A DNA stretch of 64,000 bases from Ananas comosus (lineage: Eukaryota > Streptophyta > Magnoliopsida > Poales > Bromeliaceae), in assembly GCF_001540865.1 (NCBI RefSeq), contig NC_033632.1, positions 4,241,082 to 4,305,081 of the forward strand. The letters are read 5' to 3'. Below are positions 1 to 12,316 of this stretch, piece after piece (within the stretch, counting starts at the first letter, position 1; each line of letters begins with the position of its first letter). The translations under genes and the position numbers were made by a program. Below the pieces are notes generated by a model. It did no database searches and was not told where the DNA came from. It saw nothing but the letters and a program-made list of their open reading frames with translations.

Positions 1-112
1 AAAAATCTCACCTTTTTTTTAAATTGTTTTTATTTGTTTGTTATTTTTTTTTCCCCTACACATTTCCAATGCAGTAACTGATTTCTCTTTGCACCCACTT
101 GTTTCTCCCCAG

Positions 113-3056
113 GATTCATCAGAAGAAGCTGACTCAAGCTTCTGTGACCCACTGTGCAAGCTCAACCTCAAGGAGACCTCAGATTTTGTGAGGGCCTTTC
201 CCATGGCTGCTGCTGCTCCAAGAAGCAGCAGCAGCAGCAGCAACAGCAACAGCAGAGGCTTGAATGAGTCCTCAGCTCAGAGGAGGAGAGGGGAAGGGAG
301 GAGATTGGAGGCCCCTCCCACTCCAGGGAGGCCCATTTTCCACTTCACCCCTTCTTATCTTTCCAAAAAGGGTGTGCCATCAAAGTGGGAGGATGCAGAG
401 AAGTGGCTGATCAGCAGCTCATGCCATGAATCCCCTGCCCACCACTTGGTTAAATCTTCAGACCCATCAAAGATTTCTAAGCAAAATGGTGGCTTTGATC
501 AGAAAGGTGGTGGCTTTCCTGAGAAAGTTAGGGTTTGTGAGGAGAAGGGTTTCAGAAATTCTGTTTCAAGCTTTGATGGGCAACTTGTGCCCTTGGATCC
601 AAGTGTGGCTTTACATGGAGCTTCTGCAGAAGTGCTTTTGAAAGGTTAGAACTAAAAAACTTTTACTTTTTCCCACTTTATAACTCCTTTCTTGCCCTGT
701 TAAAATGCTTACATGTAAGTACCTAAGTTATTGTTTTAAGGTCTAAATGAAACTAAAACTGTTTATTGTCTCTCATCTTTGTAATTTGAGAACCCAATTT
801 CAAAACTTTACTGCAGATAAGTTCACAGACAATGTGGAACCAATCCCCTCCAGTTTCCAATACTCAGAGCCCGCAAAAATGAGCTTTTTGTTCAAAAGTC
901 CATACAGTGCACCGATGAAAGATGCGTCGACGGAAGTAGCTTCTGCGCCGGTTCAGCGTAGAGAAGTCGGAACCGAAATGACTCCTCTCGGAAGCTCGAC
1001 TAATTCGAGAAGCCACACTCCTATCATGAGCACTTCGCCGGCTAGACATAACACTCCGGCTAGTCGGTCCGGGCTTTTGGTGCCTTACAATCCTAATTTA
1101 GATATTTCTGAACTAAAAGATTGCCACTTTGCGAAGCTTGAGCTCAGTTTGCAATACGATTCGGTGGCCTCAAATTGGAGCACGAGAGAGGAGGAGGAAG
1201 AGGAGATCTCGAAGAGTTTGAGGCATTTTGAAATAAGCGGTGGGAGGAAGAGTGGTGTCGAGTTTAGAGCTTCGGCATGGGAGGAGGAGGAGAGGGCTAA
1301 GAGTTGTATAAGGTGATGAATTAAGAAGCACAACATTAATTGACATGAAAATTTGCATTATGTTTTTTTTCTTTAGTAACAATTTGGTGTCGTGGTTTTG
1401 TGATTTTCTTGATTAGGTATCAAAGGGAAGAGGCGAAGATTCAGGCTTGGGTGAACCTTCAGAATGCGAAGGCTGAAGCACAGTCAAGAAAACTGGAGGT
1501 AATTCATTTAGTGGGCTTTCTTCTCCCTTTCTAGATTTCAAGTTTCTATAGCTTTTAGTCATGAACACTAACTCTAGAATTCATTGCAAATTTTGATATA
1601 ATTAGACAAGGATGCACATCCTGAGCTCCTTAACTTTCGATTTTACCAGCTTTCACAATGGTTCTACCGGTCGTGACTTTCTTTAAGAACGTAGGGACCG
1701 ATGACCGTCATTACAAAGGAATGCCTAATTGATTCATATTCCAAGTCTTCATGTCTTTAAACAATAGTCATTCAGTGTTGGAGCCCAACACTGAGATGTA
1801 ATAATGTTGTAGTTGGTTTCTTTTTTGAAGGATAGTATTTTTGGGTCATTTAAATTGCATCATATCATGGCCTCTATAAAACTTAGGTATCAAAATCTCA
1901 TACTTGTAATAGAGGAAATGTTACTTTAAGGGGGTGTTTGATCGCGTTATCTAAGATTTCTAGGTATTGAAAAATTAAGGGGAATATACTGGTACTGATC
2001 TTTTGAATGTTTCATATTGGTGACGATGCATAATTGATTTAATTGAAACTCTCAGATGGAGATCGAAACCAACAAACGATGCTCCGTAAATTATTAGTGT
2101 TTCTGGGGATGTGAAGTGCTGTGGGTGAGTTTAGTAGCTTATTTTTAAGTACATGATCTCTTGTTTCGAAGTTTTGAATTTGGATTATAGAATGGGGTAG
2201 TGTCTGTCCTTTGATCTTTTCTTTATCACAAGTTACGCCCTCTGCGACAGACATGTGCAATTGAACTCTTTTTAATCTGTTTTAGCTACGTTTAATTCTA
2301 TTTTTTTAAAACATGAATTTGGATTAGTGTTCCCAAAAGTCAAGGATGTTTTTGTTGTTAGTAGGCCATGTGAAAGCCTTCGATACGTGTAAAATAAACA
2401 TAATCCATTCCGATAACCCACTTTTTTTTTCGGTACTTTCGCCTCGAAGGTCCCAATAGTTGATATTAATTGATTGGCATTTCTCGGAATTCAAATTTCA
2501 GCAAGTAATTTGCGGTACCTGCCATTACATTACACTCAATATAAAATTCTCATCAATGTGGTGATTATTGTTGGTAGAGAACATATGACAAAATTTACTG
2601 TCATAAAGGATACGCAAATTTTAAAGTGTTTTGCCGACCGTTCTTAAAAGTCTCACATTTTTGACAACATCACTTTCTAAATTGTTTATTTAATGTTTAC
2701 ATATTGTCTATTGACGATACGAATCCCGCAAAGTTATCATGCAATGTAGCCTCATGTTCATATTTAGTAGCTATGTAGTTTAAATTGATTCAGATTGGTT
2801 TTTAAATTTGTTTTTTCTGTATTTATAGGTCAAAATACAGAAAATGAAATCAAATTTGGAGGAGAAGCTGATGAAAAGGATGGCGATTGTTCATCGAAAA
2901 GCCGAAGAATGGAGAGCTTCGGCGCAGTTACAGCATACACAGCAGCTGCAAAAAGCATCAGATTATGCACAAAAGATTAGGAGCTCTAATCTCTCAGTGC
3001 AATATTCCTGTGGTTGCTTTCCCTGCAACAACAACAACAACCACCACCACCTCTAA
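113..3056 (+). CDS. Remorin family protein (5' end outside window)
   Basis: Plant-specific plasma-membrane nanodomain scaffold; remorins act in immunity, symbiosis and plasmodesmal traffic. Exons I infer: 113-644, 817-1312, 1417-1498, 2829-3056 (stop TAA); 1338 nt, 445 residues visible, all phases consistent. An acceptor AG at 111-112 opens the first visible exon, so the true start probably lies upstream; an ATG at 203 (MAAAAPRSSS) is an alternative. The first two visible exons encode a long Ser/Pro-rich disordered region. The C-terminal ~110 residues are the Remorin_C coiled coil (AWEEEERAKS, YQREEAKIQAWVNLQNAKAE, LMKRMAIVHRKAEEWRA). The tail has three close cysteines (CGCFPC), which fits the S-acylated C-terminal anchor of remorins, then Asn and His runs. 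The long N-terminus suggests a long-type remorin, not the short DNA-binding-named group. The family is clear; subgroup and partners are not. Confidence 0.93.
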
Positions 3057-4324
3057 AGAAGAAAATTTACTCAAAATAATAAAAAAAAAACCCCAACCTT
3101 TTTTTTTTTTTTTTGGTTCTCTTGCTGTTGTAGAATCCAAAAGAGGCAAAAGAAGGATCCAGTTGCCATTACAGTGATTTATTTGGCTTATCTGTGTGTT
3201 GTTCAAAGCATAATGGCTGTGTTGGGTTCTTTTAATTCATGTGATTTGTTGGATTGATGAGGAAATGATGCAATTTGCTGTGTTTTGTTCAATTAAATAC
3301 ATGAACCCAAGAAGATGATTTCTTTATTAAAAACAAACTCTCTTTGAGGAGCAGCAACAAAATTAGGAGAAAATTGCAGAAAATGAGTTCTTGAAAATTT
3401 AAGACTTGTTTGTATTAGAATTGTGACATACATGGACAAATTATTATATTGGGGGTGTATGTTTATAATAATAATATTATCATGTTTTGTGCACCATGCA
3501 AGTCATTTATTAATGCTTCCAAGTAACTATGTAAACAAAGCCCAAAGTTCAAAATTTCAAAAGACCCACTTACCAAGGAAGCAACAATTATTAGTTTTAC
3601 CAAATTTTGCACTTCTTTGACTGAATGCACAAAAGACCTTGTGGTCCTCCTTGTTATACAACTAATTAGCATCACAAAGTACCAAGCCTCATAATCACAT
3701 TTCCACCTATCATGTTATGGATGGATTATGCTATAGGTACATAAAATGTATCCTAAAATGTCGCTGATGTGTCGGCTTTTAGGAAATGTGAGCTACTACG
3801 ATAATTTTTTTCAGACTTATTGCCGTACATTATTATTATATTGGAACTTAATCACATTTTCACGTATCATGTTAGCGGGATTATAATAAGAGCATTACAA
3901 GAATTTGAAGTAAAAAAAAAAAAAAAGAGAGATTTACTTTGATAGTATATGATTTCGCTTGTTCTTAATACTATACGTAACGTAACAAAGAGAAGACTTT
4001 CTTCCACTTCAGATATCACATCTGATACCAACTGAGCTTACACTTGGTGAAAAATGATTTCTTTATTTTTCTACAATCTTAACCTACTAGACATTAATAC
4101 TGTTTTCATGTATGGGTATATTTTGACAAACGATCACAATACATGTACTCTAAAAAGATTAAAAAAAAATTAGACTAGAAATTTAGGAAGATTCAAACTC
4201 AGTATATTCTGCCCTATTACTATATGAAAAATTATTTTTTTTTCTCAGATAATACTTAAGCTGCTAAAGAAGAGCGATAAAACTCAGCATTGGGTGGATC
4301 TTTTTGGTGTTCCTATAATAAAAG

Positions 4325-4326
<2 letters not shown>

Positions 4327-4368
<42 letters not shown>

Positions 4369-4622
4369 AATGAGAATTTGAATTTGGGAGGGAGAAATGA
4401 AACAGGGGAGGTGACAAAAGAATGTGAGTAGAGGGAAAGGAACAGTGTTAGTGTTGGGAGGTTGCAGGGAGGCAGGGAGTGATCAGAAATACCCATGTGG
4501 GGGTTTTGTCCTGAAAAGCCAATTAAAATGGTGGGAGGAAATGGCTTTTTGCTGCTGCAGCCCATGGAAGGCTCTGCTGCAGTTGCTGGGGTAGAATTGG
4601 GATTTTCTACAGTGGACATTTC

Positions 4623-4660
<38 letters not shown>
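4327..4660. repeat. Two (GA)n microsatellites flanking a 260-bp unique segment
   Basis: Pure GA dinucleotide runs occupy about 4327-4365 and 4626-4660. On the minus strand these are CT tracts, and an ATG (4617-4619) follows the right one. The minus frame from it runs 111 codons but reads into the second tract as Leu-Ser repeats, so I do not call it a gene. Confidence 0.9.
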
Positions 4661-4661
<1 letters not shown>

Positions 4662-5396
4662 TTAGATAGTCCATAGTAGGGGGAGCATCACTAGTCATTC
4701 TTTGTGATAGGCCTTAACTTTGGAAGGGTATGCTTTGTCCTTTGTGTGTCAATTATGCTTCAGCTTTTATTTTCTGCTATAATTTATTTTCAGTAAAGTA
4801 TTTGACAAATAAAATAAAATATACTAGTGCAGAATCCGTGCTTCACGGCAGTTAGATAGTGTTTCAGCCAATTTATAACATTTGTTGGGTCCAAATCACT
4901 GGCCTAAAATGTTTAAGCCTAGTTATTATTACTAGTGTTCATGACCTCTTATATACCAAACACAATTTTATTTCCATCCGATATGAAACTATTGAGCTGT
5001 TATACAATTATATGTGCATTATAAAAATTATAATTAAGAAAAAAATCTATAAAGTAGGCTTATGTACATTATACAAAATAACTTTTTTATTAATAAGAAG
5101 AGTTAAATTATTCTAATAACTTTATTGAAAAGTTCAATTAAATTTAATAGTTTTGATTGTTATCCTATAAATAATTTTTTAACTAAAAAAATAAAAATTG
5201 GAGGACTTTTTTTAAATTGTCAAAAAGGCCAAGGTGTCTTTACCTTATTAAAATTAATTGAAAAAATAAAAAAATTAATTATCTGATAGATGTAATTTAT
5301 AATACTTTAAGAATTTTTGCATAAAAGTTAAGGTATTTTGAAATTTATTGTCAAGTCATTTGGCAGTGTTTGGTCTTCTAAAAAATATCCTAAAAG

Positions 5397-5749
5397 GAAA
5401 CTTTCAAAAACCCCCCCTGTAATTTCGTAGTTTCTTACTTTGCCTCCCTGTGGTTTAAAATGTATTAATTTGCTCTCCTGTGGTTTCTTTTTTCTCTTTT
5501 TCTTATCAATTTCATTATTTTTTTTTCTTAAATCAGTGATAAAGTTAAAATTAAAAAGTACTAAAGTGAATATTTGATAAATCTAGATGGGCATCTGAAG
5601 TTTTTTATATATAATTTAATGAAATATTAACGAAAAAGTTACCGAAAAGATAAAAACGAAACCACAGGAGGCAATTTGATACATCTTAAACCACAGAAGG
5701 GCAAAATGAGAAACGACGAAACCACAGGGAGGGTTTTTGAAGTTTTCCG
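5397..5749. mobile_element. MITE, MULE-like by target site, 'CCTGTGGTTT' family, copy A
   Basis: A ~353-bp element with long inverted ends. The left end reads GAAACTTTCAAAAACC and the right end reads as its complement (GGTTTTTGAAGTTTTCC). Motifs CCTGTGGTTT and AAACCACAGG recur symmetrically inside. It is flanked by an exact 11-bp direct repeat, TATCCTAAAAG, at 5386-5396 and 5750-5760. A 9-11-bp duplication is typical of Mutator-type elements, so I infer a MULE-derived MITE. No coding capacity. Confidence 0.85.
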
Positions 5750-6928
5750 TATCCTAAAAGATAGTTTTTTAATTAGAAAAGGTTCTTTTGGATCGTATTA
5801 GGCTAATTTTAGTTAACCAGGTGTTCTGGAACTGTTCTTGGTCCCGACCCTAATTGGGCAATATCATAACGCACAAGCATGCTGGTAAAATTTTTATTTT
5901 TCTATTTTTAAACTTAGTTCATAGTTTAATATTAATTTTATAAAGTATACAGTATTATTTAGTCAATAAACAACAATTTAAGTTATATTACAAATAAGAA
6001 AAAAGATTTTAAATAATAAGTGTGTGGACCATATCCATAGGGGCCAAATTAGAGCCTATAAAAATTCGGACACGACAGTGAGAAATTGAAAAATTATTGT
6101 CTTTTTTTTAAAAAAAAATTAGTTAGAAATGTAAAGTAATTAGGCGTTAAACTTAGGTAACTAATCATTAAATTCTTTGTCACTTATATTAGGAATAATA
6201 GGTAAGAATTAATATATTCTTATTAATGCACTGCTGATGTTTTTCATTAAATATGAGATTGAGAATACTTTCCATTCCACGATATTTATGGGGATCAGGA
6301 GTACGTAATGATTCCGCTACTTCACTAGCACTTTTTATAACTATCTAACGCAATGATTAAAGTATTATTTGGCACAGTGTGTGCGGGTCTTTGTCTGATA
6401 TGGTATGATACAAGCAAGCTTTCGTGCTGACAAGTGTACTGCTGATAGGTACGAATGGCCTCTAATGGCGCGGTTTAGTACAATCTTATTTTAATTTTTT
6501 TGGTCCCAATTAATTTTTATAATATTATAAGATTTAAAAAAATAGTTATAAATATTAACAATATATAGCTTATACACTCATTAATTAACATAGTGGTATG
6601 TTTCTTTATATATAAAGTAAAATATAACTATAGCTCATAGATAATAGAAATTTAAAAATGATTAATTTTAAAAATTCTTTTAATTTTATCTTTTTTGTTT
6701 AAAAAATATCAAATACAAAATTAGAAAAAAAATATTTTTTGAAAAAAAAATTATGGAATTTCGAAGATTCATTCATATTGAATGATTGCTAAATTAGCTA
6801 GAATAGCACTACAGGTGCTCTAATAATTTTTTCTAATTTTTAGTCTTTTAAAACTATTTATTAACAGTTTGAAGAAAATTAATTTTTATTAAAATATTTG
6901 CGCATAAAAAGTGGTTGTAGGCTACAAA

Positions 6929-7405
6929 TAGAGATGTCAACGGGTCGGATTCGGGGCGGATTTTTAAAAACTCGAACCCAAACCCGACTCCAAACCCGAA
7001 ATCCGAACCCGACGGATTTTAAAAATCAATATCCAAACCCGAACCCGACCAAAAATCCGAAACCCGAACCCGAACCCGAACCCGAAACAATTATTTCTTT
7101 TTTCAATATTTCAAAATATATTATATTAAATTTAAAATTTTAAAATACAAATTCAGATATAACATCAAATTTATATATATATATATATATATTATATATA
7201 ATATAAAATAAATTCGGATTCGGGTCGGGTTCGGGTTCGGGTCGGGTACAATCAAAATCCATATCCGAATCCATATCCGTCGGATTTTTATTTTTTATAT
7301 CAATATCCGAATCCATATCTATATCCATATCCATCGGATATATCCGTTTTATTCGGGTTTGGATTCGGATAAAATTTCGGGTATCCATACCCATTGACAT
7401 CCCTG
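6929..7405. mobile_element. hAT-like non-autonomous element with CGGGTT-rich interior
   Basis: The ends are inverted: right end (complement) CAGGGATGTCAATGGG, left end TAGAGATGTCAACGGG. CAGGG termini are typical of hAT transposons. The flanks carry an 8-bp near-duplication, gctacaaa (6921-6928) and gccacaaa (7406-7413), the size hAT makes. The interior is degenerate short repeats of CCGAACCC/CGGGTTCGG and (C)CATATCC, plus an AT core. Translation gives PNPNPEPEPE-like strings with no biological meaning. A related fragment lies at 31330-31515. Confidence 0.8.
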
Positions 7406-8299
7406 GCCACAAATCTCTAGTGTTAAATTAAATAATGAACTTTTTGTTTTATAATAATGATTCAACCGACTGCTTAAATTTTTCAATATAAAGCTTTCCT
7501 TATCATCAATTGACATCAGTACTGCATCACAATTAGGATAAAAAAAAAAAAGTTTGAATTTGAGATCTTTCTTTTTTTTTTTAAATTTTTCTTGTTTTTG
7601 CATAGTCCAATAGTAGAATATTGATTATCTATTAGCAAATAGCAAAAGAATAGTATTTATTATTAATATATATTTGCAGCTTATTTGTTCCTAATATATC
7701 TGTGAGTACCTCACGAGAGTCATCTCAAGCTAATGCTCAACTTTAATTGGGATATGATGATGATTTTGATGAACAAAGTACTGATGATTTGGATATTGCA
7801 AATATGCAATATGATAATCCAAAATATCATTTAAAAATGTAGATGGTAAGATGATCCTTAATTATAAAGCTCTTGGATAAAACTACACTAACATACCTTA
7901 TGCAATTATCTATGAATTTTTTGCATGGTTTGTGATCCCATCTGTATTCATTTTTAACGCACTCCATTATCTGAAAATTTATGACCAAGTCAAACATAAT
8001 AAACAATTGACTATTTTTAGACAAAGTGGAGTTTCTAAGAATAGAAAAATTCGAACGAACGGAGCCATTGTGGTTTTATCATTTGATAAGCAGATTAACA
8101 ACAAATTTGAGAGGGTAAAGGAGACTCAATTCAATAAAAAATATTGATATTGGAATTTTTTATTTCCAATACTGAAATAGTCAAGGGAAGTAATAGAATA
8201 ATTGTTTTTGAAATGTTTCATGCATGATATACGATCTGTTGCTGTAAAACGCCTTTATGCGCACATAATGACTTGCTTGAAAAGATATTCAGAATTTTA

Positions 8300-8732
8300 G
8301 GGGTCATTTTATTACATACAGTTGTAACTGCATATAAATATAAATTCGGTGTTTGATTTGACGTATGTAATGCAGTAGGGATTGTAGGAGAATGTTCAAC
8401 TACAATAATTGGAACTATACCCAAATTAGCCACAGTTCCAACTACAGCAGTTGGTGAGAGTAACTTTAAACAAAAGGTATATTTAACTTAATTATTTTTT
8501 AAATAAATTTTTTTTTTCATATTGGAGAAAATCTCACCATCATATATACATATATAATGATAAAATTTTAAAAATTATTTCTCAACTGCATGCAACCAAA
8601 CAAACTATTTATAGTTGCAGCGCTTTCTACTACATCAAACAAAATATGATACATACAGCTGTTGTATATATTTTCAATTGCATGTATTTCTAATTACACT
8701 GCATATGTAATTACATAAAATCAAACAACCCC
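8300..8732. mobile_element. PIF/Harbinger (Tourist-like) MITE
   Basis: A 433-bp element with ends GGGGTCATTTTATTACAT (left) and, complemented, GGGGTTGTTTGATTTTATG (right), directly flanked by TTA on both sides (8297-8299, 8733-8735). A 3-bp TWA duplication with GGG-starting inverted ends is the PIF/Harbinger signature. The interior repeats words around ATGCAGT and TTACAT on both arms. A related degraded fragment lies at 53945-54075, ending in AATCAAACGCCCCC. Confidence 0.85.
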
Positions 8733-8987
8733 TTAACTATATCTATAAAAATAAATAATATATTTAAATTTTAAAGTTAAAATATCGTTAACTAATCTAA
8801 AACAAACAAATTGAAATGTTGGACAGTAAATCTAAAATAGTCAATAGTTCAAGTATTATATATTTTTACCTTCTTCTTCAAGAGCAAATTAGGCTAATTC
8901 TCTAGTGTCCTCATATTTTAAGGGATGCATGCACAATAATATTGTCACTTAGTCCAAAATATTATAGCACAGTTATTAGTTATGTAA

Positions 8988-9075
8988 AAACCCAGCCTTA
9001 CATATCCATGCACCATGGGCTCAACATCCAATGTGGGACTATTCCAAGTCCTGGAGTGTTACATTAGGAGTGTGA
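8988..9075. repeat. Possible degraded LTR-retrotransposon fragment
   Basis: The segment around 9005-9065 contains CCATGGGCTCAACATCCAATGTGGGACTA-like wording (approximate, in pieces), a phrase common in plant LTRs. I see no inverted TG..CA pair, primer-binding site or coding remains, so this is weak. Confidence 0.25.
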
Positions 9076-9618
9076 TCAAAATTTTAGAACGAATATTATT
9101 TTCACCCTTAATTCATTTTTTTCAGAATAAGATAAGTCACTTGATAGGTGAAATATGTTATCCAATCAAATAATGTATAGCAAGATCTTTTAAGAAAAAA
9201 AAAATTAAACTTCCCACTCAATATCATACTAGAAATTTTTTATACCGAATAAGTGACATCCAAACAGAACCTAATTATTTTTAGTAATATCTTATACAAA
9301 TATAAAAACTTTAAAGCTTGTGATAAACAAAAAAGAGATCCCAAAGATTACAAGAAAAAACTTTAATTTAAAATTTCTGACAATGCTAGGAGGAGAACCT
9401 ATCGGGAGTCCAGTATTATTGAAACAACACTTTATCAAACAACTGTGCCCTATATTTGGGCCAAACACGACATGTGTGTTTACCTCAAAATTTGGAGATG
9501 TCGACTTACTTGAGACAGTAAGATTCAAATGCTATAAAAAAATATAGAGAGATAATTAAGACATGGAGAGAAGAGCAAATGTGTTTTTGGTAATTTAGCC
9601 AATATTTTCTTGGCTATA

Positions 9619-9705
9619 TATTATATGCTTAATTCACAACATGGATAATAACAAATGGGGCCAAATTATATGCTTAATTCACTACATGGATAATAATGAA
9701 GCAAA
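9619..9705. repeat. 45-bp tandem direct duplication
   Basis: The words TTATATGCTTAATTCAC and ACATGGATAATAA occur at about 9623-9652 and again at about 9667-9696, separated by AACAAATGGGGCCAAA. This looks like a recent local slip duplication in spacer DNA. Confidence 0.75.
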
Positions 9706-10624
9706 TGGGAACACTATAATATAGAGAGCATCTAATACCACCCTTCATAAGTTGTCTATGTTTGATGTTACACTGCCGAAAGTAGGCAAAATCATGCTAT
9801 TCCCCACAAAAAAAAAAAGAAAAAAAAGTTTGGTAGAATCATGTCCATTGCATCTATACAATAATGACTTTTGGAATAGTTTCTTCCAAAAAATAGCTTT
9901 TAGGTGTTTGAAAAATAAATAGTTGAAAATTTTTGCTGTAATAAGAAGCTAAAGAAATTTTTCAACCCAAGAAGACAGGCAAACTTCTGCTTTAGCTACC
10001 ACGAAAAGTTGCTACAAGTATTTCAACAAGGAAAAAAAAATATTCATGTCCTTTCAAATAACGCTGCTAAAACTTTTGTAGATACTCAAACCGTCTACAG
10101 ACACACTAATAAGTGTTATCGAGAATGTGACTAGCAAAATGCTAAATTGCCATGGTTCATGTACAACTTTTTTTTTTTTCCACCATGGCTAAGATTTCAA
10201 ACATTTGTGTTCGCAGATTCTGAACTTATTTCAAGATAATCATAAACAAAGTGCATCAAAATAGATGCCTCTTATTCCACAAGCTTCTATCATTTGATGT
10301 TTTCATATTGGGCACTTACATTATCCCACCACTTTGTATTATGTCACAATAGGTTGTGGGATGCAACAAAGAAACCACTAGATTACAAGAATAATATTAA
10401 CTAAGAGAAAGGATAAAACACATTAGACAAAGAGGGACCACTTAATTGCAGATAATATATGGGGGTACATTTGTAAATATGTATGTATCTATCTTAACAC
10501 ACTTCTACTATAAACCTAATACTTAATCTTTGATCATAGAACAAATCAATCACTCTCCCTTCCAAACACTCCATATCCTCAAATAATTATTTTCCTTTTT
10601 TGTTTCTCTTTGAACTTTGTTTCC

Positions 10625-11031
10625 ATGGCTATTAGATGCTCCACCCCAAGTGCTTTCACCCCAAGAAAGGATTCAAAAACTATGATCAAAGCATTCAAGC
10701 TCCACAGTGTTCATACACAACGCAATAAAGCAAATGATTCGATCAAACATTTTGCAGTGACTAACAAGGTATGCTTCTTTTTCCTATTCTATGTGTGTTT
10801 GTTAATAGCAGAAAAGAGATGTTATTATGATTCGAACAAAAAAAAAAAAAAGAGATAAAAATCATAAAATAGAAGTTCTAAATAATTCGATGCCTGTAAC
10901 AGGTTTTCGAAAACCAACAGATGGGAATAGTATGCTACAGAGACAAGCACGGGGAAGTAATTTGCGAAGGATTCGACGAAGGTCCTCGATTAAGCAGAGA
11001 AAATTCAGGAGGAGATAATCATCAAAGGTAA
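10625..11031 (+). CDS. Small plant protein of unknown function, 90 aa, two exons
   Basis: Exons I infer: 10625-10768 and 10903-11031, joined in phase 0 at AAG|GTATGC and TAACAG|GTT; the stop is TAA at 11029-11031. The first exon is basic (MAIRCSTPSAFTPRKDSK). The second is acidic and carries VFENQQMGIVCYRDKHGEV followed by ICEGFDEGPRL. That block reads like a conserved core (GIVCYRD, GE(V/M)ICEG(F/Y)DEGPR) that I associate with small uncharacterised plant proteins. I see no signal peptide or membrane segment. I know no function. The second exon is easily missed because a longer Arg-rich frame (10827-11018) overlaps it in another phase. The start ATG has a C at -3 (tccATGg); an upstream in-frame ATG at 10610 would add five residues. 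Confidence 0.7.
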
Positions 11032-12316
11032 AACAACATTCGAATATTATAAAAGTAGATGCAACAATCAATCGATTTTAGGGACATAATGTAACTTTAA
11101 TTTTGTTTTCTTTTCGCACTGGGGATGCTCAACCTTTGAGAGTGGTTTCAGTTTGATCCGCGACCATTTAATTGTTACAGATACAATTGAGTTCCTCACC
11201 CCCACATTTCATAATATTATCCTTTTGGTTAAAATTTGTTTTTGCAAAATGGATAGAAATATGAACATAATATTTCCATCCAATTTGATTAAGAATCTTT
11301 CTGAACATGATACATGATACAGTTGCAATGAAATGAGAAGGCGAAGGGACCGAACTGTAAAAATTGAAAGATTGAGAACAAAACCAAAACCTCTGAAAAA
11401 AGGCAAGGGATATTCAATTTAATTGGCCCTTTTTCTTTTTTTGCTTTTGATGGATCGGAGAGCCTCAGATTTCAGAATGCCAGATGGAGAAATTGCCTCA
11501 AATATTAGACGCCGATTTTCAATCTACACAGAGTGCAGCTGTCCAAAGGAAGAATTAAAAACTCCAAATATTTAAATTTGAATTACTATGTGTTGTATGT
11601 GAATAGCCCAAGTTGTCTCTAGTAATATAATGAGAGCAAAAAGGTTATATGTTTTTCCTAATCATTGTATGAAACTGATCATTTCTCATGTCATAAAGTG
11701 TATGCAAGGTTTTGTAGAATATCTACAAAATAAAAGCCAATTTCACATGAAAAATATGTTGATTCATTGTTTCCAAGCATAAACTAGATTAAAATATGCA
11801 CAAATGTCATGTGTGTTGCAAATTATTGAAAACAACTGACAGCCAAATATGTTTGGAAGATATTGCTGGCTCCAAATGAATTTGTATCAAATTTTCCGAA
11901 GTTCATGAAACAAATGTTGAATTTCAAAAGGATTTGGTGACTACAGCAAAAAGAAAAAAAAAGAAAAAGAATCATTTACCTTGCTCAATCAGCTTATAAG
12001 CAACTGTAAGAAGCTGAATTTTGATTATTTGAAGTTCATACCACATAATTACTACACTTTATTCATGATATAAATTTCCATGTGTATGTATGGCATTTAG
12101 TTAACACTATTCTTATGCTTTAAACATACATAAATAGGATTTCTCAACCTTCAAAATTGAGATACATATAAAGGAGGGCAAAAAGAATGGAAAGATAGGG
12201 CTATGAAACAAAATTGAAAGAATGAAAGAGAAATTGAAGAGGAAAAAAAGAGCTATATGAAGAAAGCCCCTAAAATGTGGGCCTTTCCATAAATATCAAA
12301 AATTTACAGAAGCATC
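11032..12316. other. Spacer between the small gene and FAB1 3' end
   Basis: It holds the 3' flank of the 90-aa gene and, near 12180-12316, the likely 3' UTR of the minus-strand FAB1 gene. The sequence around 11440-11575 has a short open frame (MDRRASDFRM...) with no recognisable partner. I see no repeat family or RNA gene. Confidence 0.5.

Larger units (their letters stand above)
3057..10624. other. AT-rich spacer with MITEs and microsatellites
   Basis: I see no convincing gene here. It starts with the remorin 3' UTR region (A/T runs near 3080-3115). It holds two (GA)n tracts (4327-4365, 4626-4660), a MITE with 11-bp target duplication (5397-5749), a hAT-like element (6929-7405), a PIF/Harbinger-like MITE (8300-8732), a possible LTR remnant near 8990-9070 and a short direct duplication (9619-9705). 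The rest is AT-rich and unrecognised. Confidence 0.6.

Noticed and set aside
4284..4619. 111-codon minus-strand frame (MSTVENPNST...) next to (GA)n tracts
   Set aside because: Half the frame is Leu-Ser repeats from a GA microsatellite; no domain, no splice structure and no homologue I know.
6898..7412. Frames with PNPNPEPEPE and MDMDIDMDSD repeats
   Set aside because: Products of degenerate repeats inside a hAT-like element, on both strands.
10827..11018. 63-codon Arg-rich frame
   Set aside because: Out of phase with the spliced 90-aa gene; it starts in the intron.
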